Part shown: one piece after another, positions 7,354 through 10,000 of the stretch
Layout: the number at the start of each line of letters is the position of its first letter
Position numbering within the stretch: position 1 is the stretch's first letter
Assembly (NCBI GenBank): GCA_025462785.1
Contig: JAOAPG010000038.1
Location: 1 to 10,000, forward strand
Origin: Acidobacteriaceae bacterium
GTDB lineage: Bacteria; Acidobacteriota; Terriglobia; Terriglobales; Acidobacteriaceae
Direction: 5' to 3'
DNA: 10,000 nucleotides
The notes under the pieces: generated by a model
Databases searched by the model: none
What the model was told of the DNA's origin: nothing
What the model saw: only the letters and a program-made list of their open reading frames with translations
Translations under genes and position numbers: made by a program

Positions 7354-7764
7354 TTACCGGCCCGTTCCTGTGAGCACAACGGTCTGTGGGCTCATGGGAT
7401 CGGAGTCGTCGATCTGCAAGGTGGCCATCCGCTCTCCTTCTATAGCCGGCTTAAATGTAACCGTGATGGTACAAGTGGCCCCGGCGGCAAGGCTCTGATT
7501 GCAGTTATCGACCTGGCTAAAGTCGATTCCAGTTGTCACGATATCTGCGATTGTGATTGTTGAACTCCCAGTGTTTGTGAGAGTTACTACCTTGGAAGGC
7601 GCCGGCGTTCCCACTGGTTGAGGGCCAAAGGTGAGGCTCTCCGGATGGGTTTTTACAAATTTTCCTGAATCGACGGGACGGACAGCAGGGTTACTGACAT
7701 TTTCAGCTACAGCAGCGCTGGCAAGCAACAAGGATGCGCAGATTACCGACGAGAGCCAGTCCAA
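7354..7764 (-). CDS. Small secreted single-domain ASH (choice-of-anchor D) protein
   Basis: The 136-residue protein has a signal peptide (WLSSVICASLLLASAAVA, cleavage before ENVSN). One immunoglobulin-like ASH/HYDIN-type domain follows: LTFGPQPVGTPAPSKVVTLT, NTGSSTITIADI, CNQSLAAGATCTITVTFKP and LQIDDSDPMSPQTVVLTGTG. Two cysteines in CNQSLAAGATC are typical and may pair. Such domains usually occur in tandem arrays in large acidobacterial surface proteins; a single-domain protein is short. The start is TTG 7764 with AGGAG seven bases before it. An in-frame ATG at 7791 is followed directly by TAA, then VRFRRTSLDW, which would have given a better basic signal-peptide start. The gene ends 14 bases from the convergent DUF3443 gene and lies 101 bases downstream of the carbonic anhydrase gene on the same strand. 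Confidence 0.8.
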   Translation of the reverse strand: MDWLSSVICASLLLASAAVAENVSNPAVRPVDSGKFVKTHPESLTFGPQPVGTPAPSKVVTLTNTGSSTITIADIVTTGIDFSQVDNCNQSLAAGATCTITVTFKPAIEGERMATLQIDDSDPMSPQTVVLTGTGR

Positions 7765-7865
7765 GGACGTTCTCCTGAAACGAACTTACATTCTACTCAA
7801 GAACCAAACAATCCTAAGTTCAAACGCGCATTGGATGACTCGCACAAGGAATCCGGCGCACGATT

Positions 7866-8360
7866 TTATTTGATTTCCCGTAGCCGACCGGTGCTCACGT
7901 CGTAGACAAATCCGCGCGCTGTGATCTGTTTAGGAAACCAAGGATGGGTGTGAAGCTTTTGTAGCTGGTGGCGCACGTTGTCTTCAACATTTTGAAACGC
8001 AAAGAAGAATGCCGGCGAAACGGCAGCCGTGCCCGTACGATTCTGAATTCGCGTACGCAAATCTTGCTCGCTGGTGTGCATCAGGCCGCAGTCGGTGTGG
8101 TTAATCACCATGACCTCCTCGGTGTCTAGCACATAGTGCGATATCAGCAGGGAGCGCAAACTATCGTCAGTGACAATTCCGCCCGCATTGCGAATGATGT
8201 GCGCGTCTCCGGTTGTTAATCCAAGGGTGCGGATTGAAAGGCGCGTGTCCATGCAGGTGAGGATTGCTAGTTTGCGAGCCGGGCGTGGCGTGAGGCGGCG
8301 CAACTCGTGAGTGCGCGAGTAAATTTCGTTGGCTTCGAGTACTTCGTCGATTACGTTCAT
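7866..8360 (-). CDS. Beta-class carbonic anhydrase
   Basis: The 164-residue cytoplasmic zinc enzyme interconverts CO2 and bicarbonate. Zinc ligands are C36 (in TCMDTR), H88 and C91 (in HTDCG), with the D38-R40 dyad that controls the fourth ligand site. RNAGG (57-61) and DDSLRSLLIS (65-74) are the other conserved blocks, and the C-terminus GFVYDVSTGRLREIK is typical. The length fits the compact actinobacterial/acidobacterial subgroup. ATG 8360 is chosen because relatives begin with a similar M.V.DEVLEANE. A TTG at 8378 in frame would add six residues. No ribosome binding site is close to 8360; an AAGGAG lies about 40 bases upstream. The gene appears intact. It could share a transcript with the ASH gene below it. 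Confidence 0.93.
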   Translation of the reverse strand: MNVIDEVLEANEIYSRTHELRRLTPRPARKLAILTCMDTRLSIRTLGLTTGDAHIIRNAGGIVTDDSLRSLLISHYVLDTEEVMVINHTDCGLMHTSEQDLRTRIQNRTGTAAVSPAFFFAFQNVEDNVRHQLQKLHTHPWFPKQITARGFVYDVSTGRLREIK

Positions 8361-8514
8361 GGACAGCCAGTCTAGCAAAGGCCGAGCGCATTCCAGTCCC
8401 CGCTCCTTTCATATGCTGGTACTTTTCGAATATAAAGGCTCGAGGGGAGGAAACACAGCGCTTTCATCGTGAATGGTTTTAGAATTGGCGTAGATATCGG
8501 AAAGCGCAGAATAA

Positions 8515-8543
8515 TTGCCCCTAGCTACAGTTTCCGCTACAGT
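8515..8543 (+). promoter_or_regulatory. Candidate promoter of the tRNA gene
   Basis: TTGCCC at 8515-8520 and TACAGT at 8538-8543 are spaced by 17 bases and would start RNA near 8550, about 22 bases before the mature tRNA. Each box matches 4 of 6 consensus bases. It overlaps a short direct repeat. Confidence 0.4.
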
Positions 8544-8544
8544 T
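8524..8544. repeat. Direct repeat of GCTACAGTT (two copies)
   Basis: GCTACAGTT occurs at 8524-8532 and 8536-8544, separated by TCC, so the period is 12 bases. The second copy contains the proposed -10 box of the tRNA promoter. It may be chance or a binding site. Confidence 0.5.
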
Positions 8545-8551
8545 ATGGAGT

Positions 8552-8574
8552 CCCCACTCATCAACCATGAGGGG
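8552..8574 (+). other. Hairpin in the tRNA 5' leader that reaches into the acceptor stem
   Basis: CTCAT (8557-8561) pairs with ATGAG (8567-8571) around a five-base loop. CCC from 8552-8555 can extend the stem with GGG at 8572-8574 across a bulged A. The 3' arm includes the first three bases of the mature tRNA. Confidence 0.45.
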
Positions 8575-8647
8575 CCTGTAGCTCAACGGTTAGAGCAGCA
8601 GACTCATAATCTGTTGGTTGTAGGTTCAAATCCTACCGGGCCCACCA
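8572..8647 (+). tRNA. tRNA with anticodon CAT, probably tRNA-Ile2 (lysidine type)
   Basis: The 76-base gene folds as a complete cloverleaf with encoded CCA. The acceptor stem is GGGCCTG with CGGGCCC (one T-G pair), the D stem GCTC/GAGC, the anticodon stem GCAGA/TCTGT, the loop CTCATAA, and the T arm GTAGG-TTCAAAT-CCTAC. Anticodon CAT allows initiator Met, elongator Met or Ile2. It is not the initiator, because the anticodon stem lacks the three G-C pairs and the 1-72 pair is matched. Pairs C4-G69 and C5-G68 are those known to mark tRNA-Ile2 for the lysidine synthetase TilS, and the short D loop also fits. Ile2 is therefore preferred over elongator Met, but this remains inference. The Ile2 form would decode AUA after modification. 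Confidence 0.97.
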
Positions 8648-8666
8648 AGCGTCAGTTTCGCAGATC

Positions 8667-8695
8667 CACAGACTCGCATTCCGGTTGGGTCTGTG
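8667..8695 (+). terminator. Hairpin 20 bases after the tRNA, terminator-like without a T run
   Basis: CACAGAC (8667-8673) and GTCTGTG (8689-8695) form a perfect seven-base stem with a 15-base loop. No T run follows, so it may be a processing or weak termination structure and not a standard intrinsic terminator. Confidence 0.35.
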
Positions 8696-8708
8696 TGAGA
8701 CTCGAAAG

Positions 8709-8915
8709 ATGAGAATGCCGCAATTAGTCATATCCCCGAGCGAAAATGGCTTGGGGCTGCGCGGGAGGTGTTCCGGCTGTTCTGAAGAAGATTTCGACAT
8801 GACTCTCCTGGGTAGAGAGCAAAGCGAAACCGTATTGCGGGGAGCTTTCGACTGCCATTTTAAGACGGTTCATCTCTGCGAAAGTGTCGGCCAAGCCGCT
8901 CTGCTGGATTCGTGA
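8709..8915 (+). CDS. Small cysteine-containing protein of unknown function
   Basis: From ATG 8709 the frame encodes 68 residues: MRMPQLVISPSENGLGLRG, then RCSGCSEEDF, then AFDCHFKTVH and ESVGQAALLDS. The CxxC knuckle with a later HxxxxH-like spacing (CHFKTVH) suggests a small zinc-binding fold. From memory it resembles small acidobacterial proteins with a C..C, F..HF..VH and SQAA pattern, whose usual ending is ARI..E. Here the frame stops right after QAALLDS. Dropping one base near 8902 would continue as ALWIRERDWQ, so the C-terminus may be frameshifted. No strong ribosome binding site is seen; a second ATG at 8715 is an alternative start. Confidence 0.4.
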   Translation: MRMPQLVISPSENGLGLRGRCSGCSEEDFDMTLLGREQSETVLRGAFDCHFKTVHLCESVGQAALLDS

Positions 8916-9117
8916 AAGGGACTGGCAAAGTGTCGGGACGGCGTTAGTCTTGGCGTTTCAGGCGGGATGCGTCGTCTAGTCATTGCCCTTATGCCAAGCG
9001 TATGTTCATCGAGCGCATCTTTTAGCTCTTTGAGAACCTCGTTCAGTTAGGCCCATCAGGAGTGGCAATAGCGTTAGTGCAGAGTTCCATTATTAGGTCT
9101 TTGGATGGCTGATTCAT
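8870..9117 (-). pseudogene. Broken small two-helix protein gene
   Basis: From ATG 9117 the frame reads MNQPSKDLIMELCTNAIATP and DGPN, then stops (TGA 9045-9043). The -1 frame starting at 9046 continues as LNEVLKELKDALDEHTLG and IRAMTRRRIP. Each part looks coding (amphipathic helices with heptad spacing), and together they form a single small two-helix protein. One missing base near 9046-9049 would explain the break. The second frame stays open to 8870, but its last half is proline- and arginine-rich and overlaps the small plus-strand ORF, so it is probably not original. The pattern IxELC....(I)....L.EL...L.E is shared with the small gene at 9616-9767. No ribosome binding site is seen. Confidence 0.4.
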
Positions 9118-9220
9118 TGGCCAGATGGGAATTTAACAGATTGGCATAATGTATTCGTGAGTACGATACAGTACATTCTGCATATACATTAAACCGAGGC
9201 ATAGTTACGAAGTTGCTTGT

Positions 9221-9250
9221 CATCCTACTTTAACAATAACGTTAAGGATG
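9221..9250 (+). promoter_or_regulatory. Hairpin covering the ribosome binding site of the 53-residue gene
   Basis: CATCC (9221-9225) pairs with GGATG (9246-9250), and TTAAC (9230-9234) pairs with GTTAA (9241-9245), with a TACT bulge and a six-base AATAAC loop. The 3' arm contains AAGGA (9244-9248), the ribosome binding site of the gene starting at 9257. The TTAAC-AATAAC-GTTAA core could also be a protein operator. Confidence 0.45.
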
Positions 9251-9256
9251 ATAGCC

Positions 9257-9418
9257 ATGAAAGCAAGGGCTGTAAGAGAGACCCCCATCGAACGCATCTT
9301 CCGCGAAGTTGTGGGCCGGAAGATGAACTTAATTGAAAAGCACATCCTGCTACGCACACCGAAGTACAAGCTTAAACCCTATAAAAATTCAGATACGCGG
9401 ACGCGGCGCAAAGACTGA
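9257..9418 (+). CDS. Small basic protein of 53 residues, unknown function
   Basis: ATG 9257 lies eight bases after AAGGA, a good ribosome binding site; an in-frame ATG at 9248 is too close to it. The product begins MKARAVRETPIERIFREVVG and continues RKMNLIEKHILLRTPKYKLK, ending NSDTRTRRKD. It is strongly basic, with a predicted amphipathic helix in the first half and a disordered Lys/Arg tail, which suggests nucleic-acid binding or ribosome association, but I recognise no family. It is flanked by decayed small genes and has a hairpin over its ribosome binding site. Its open frame and good initiation site argue that it is real. Confidence 0.45.
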   Translation: MKARAVRETPIERIFREVVGRKMNLIEKHILLRTPKYKLKPYKNSDTRTRRKD

Positions 9419-9546
9419 CGCAGGAAAGCATCGTTAATTGTTCGTCATCCGCACGTCGTATTGACGAGGCAGCGGGCTCGGGTAATTATTCTTTAGGTTG
9501 ATTGAACGATGTAAGGGTGAACCTGCCTTTGCATTGTTGGACGATA

Positions 9547-9579
9547 CGCCCCCGCTTTCCTGCCCTGGGGGCCGGGGCG
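9547..9579. other. GC-rich hairpin between two small genes
   Basis: CGCCCC (9547-9552) pairs with GGGGCG (9574-9579) around a 21-base loop that can itself form CCC/GGG pairs. It lies after the plus-strand 53-residue gene and after the minus-strand small gene at 9616. No T run follows on either strand, so it is not a clear intrinsic terminator. The rest of 9419-9615 holds nothing I can identify. Confidence 0.35.
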
Positions 9580-9615
9580 TGTTAAGTGTTAGAGACCATC
9601 GCGACACACCCCTAC

Positions 9616-9767
9616 CTAGTCAGCAGCAACCCTATTGTTGAGCGTCTCTTGTTTCTCAGCGAGAAGCTGGTTGAGTTCTTCCACTAGTAGGAGGAATTTT
9701 TTCTGATCTTTTCTTCTCCAATAAGACTGCACAGTTCCTTAATTCGTGACGCGAGTTCGTGGGTCAT
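9616..9767 (-). CDS. Small two-helix protein split at a possible -1 frameshift site
   Basis: ATG 9767 has AGGGG eight bases upstream. The zero frame reads MTHELASRIKELCSLIGEEK and then IRKNSSY before TAG (9686-9684), 27 residues. The -1 frame continues the second helix as FLLLVEELNQLLAEKQETLN and NRVAAD to TAG at 9618-9616, giving about 49 residues in total. The switch point AGA AAA AAT (9704-9696) contains A AAA AAT, a perfect X XXY YYZ slippery heptamer in the right frame. A deletion from seven to six A would give the same appearance. The fused product is acidic and helical, resembles the broken gene at 8870-9117, and is probably a member of a small acidobacterial family of unknown function. 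Confidence 0.45.
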
Positions 9768-9801
9768 CTTGTGGTCCCCTTCAACTTGTGGCCCCCTTCA
9801 A
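9768..9801 (-). repeat. 17-bp tandem duplication of a ribosome binding site region
   Basis: CTTGTGGTCCCCTTCAA (9768-9784) and CTTGTGGCCCCCTTCAA (9785-9801) are adjacent and differ at one base. On the minus strand each unit holds GAAGGGG, the ribosome binding site of the small gene starting at 9767; the unit next to the ATG is the functional copy. Confidence 0.8.
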
Positions 9802-9987
9802 CCAGAGTAGTTAGGGAAATAACTAAAAAAATCCAGAGAAGGCCGTCAAGGAAAAATTCGCCTTACGGGATCCAGCGACGGTGTAGGTTGCGACCTTAGA
9901 AGTACAACTCATCTTTGTTCCCGGAGCCTCTAATGGGCGATTCTGCGAAGCCATTCGCACACATTCTAGTCCGGAGGTTAAATTCCG

Positions 9988-10000
9988 ATGAAAATCGATT
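9988..10000 (+). CDS. Start of a gene continuing beyond the window
   Basis: CGGAGG lies about ten bases before ATG 9988, and the frame begins M-K-I-D at the window edge. The strong ribosome binding site supports a real start. Nothing can be said about the product. The 186 bases before it (9802-9987) hold no other feature I can support. Confidence 0.5.

Noticed and set aside
8515..8712. 65-residue plus-strand ORF containing VAQRLEQQTHNLLVVGSNPTG
   Set aside because: This is the well-known false protein obtained by translating a tRNA gene; it covers the tRNA at 8572-8647.
9043..9049. Programmed frameshift in the small ORF at 8870-9117
   Set aside because: CCT AAC TGA has no slippery heptamer; a lost base is simpler.
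8952..9050. Short plus-strand ORF starting MRRLVIALMPSV
   Set aside because: It is only about 27 residues, lacks a ribosome binding site and is antisense to the more coding-like helix LNEVLKELKDALDE.
8572..10000. Integrated element attached at the tRNA
   Set aside because: No copy of the tRNA 3' end and no integrase or phage gene was found in the window.
1..10000. CRISPR array, rRNA gene, insertion sequence or transposase
   Set aside because: No regularly spaced repeats, rRNA segments, transposase motifs or terminal inverted repeats were seen.

Overview
The window looks like a chromosomal segment of an Acidobacteriota bacterium, probably class Terriglobia. This is inferred from the mix of gene families: a DUF2844/DUF3443 pair, a small secreted ASH (choice-of-anchor D) protein, a secreted TonB-C-like domain protein, a PF14907-type nucleotidyltransferase beside an ABC-2 exporter, and a copy of the intergenic ACAGAGG-type repeat. 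No search could be run, so family names come from motif recognition.

Left part (1-2740, all plus strand): the end of a small membrane-anchored ORF; a 391-residue protein with a C-terminal membrane anchor and an RMD1/DUF155-like layout; a secreted TonB-C-like protein; and an intact classical SDR oxidoreductase. A short repeat sits at the convergent junction that follows.

Middle (2798-5369): a decayed export or modification locus. The minus-strand nucleotidyltransferase has a short N-terminus and a one-base frameshift. It starts head-to-head with an intact ABC ATPase, and the two possible start codons share one CATG. The partner ABC-2 permease has an in-frame TGA at codon 23, where an arginine codon (CGA) is expected.

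Right-middle (5370-8360): a DUF2844-DUF3443 operon with ATGA overlap. The DUF3443 protein has both Asp-Thr/Ser-Gly motifs of a pepsin-like fold, but the segment that usually ends the family (FDWG..FYGRN..T) is at its N-terminus, and the protein stops where that segment should begin. This looks like a natural circular permutation and is the main finding. Converging on it are a single-domain ASH protein and a complete beta-carbonic anhydrase.

Right end (8361-10000): a tRNA with anticodon CAT, best read as tRNA-Ile2, with a promoter and a 5' leader hairpin. After it come only small genes and remnants: a Cys-containing small ORF, a 53-residue basic protein whose ribosome binding site lies inside a hairpin, and two short minus-strand two-helix ORFs that look related. 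Both of these are broken in the -1 sense at the same point, one of them at a perfect A AAA AAT slippery heptamer. A 17-bp tandem duplication repeats the ribosome binding site of that one. A new gene starts at the edge (9988).

Lesions cluster in the nucleotidyltransferase/permease locus and the small genes, while about 1,900 codons of the other larger genes are intact. That favours real decay over random sequencing error, but raw reads would be needed to decide.
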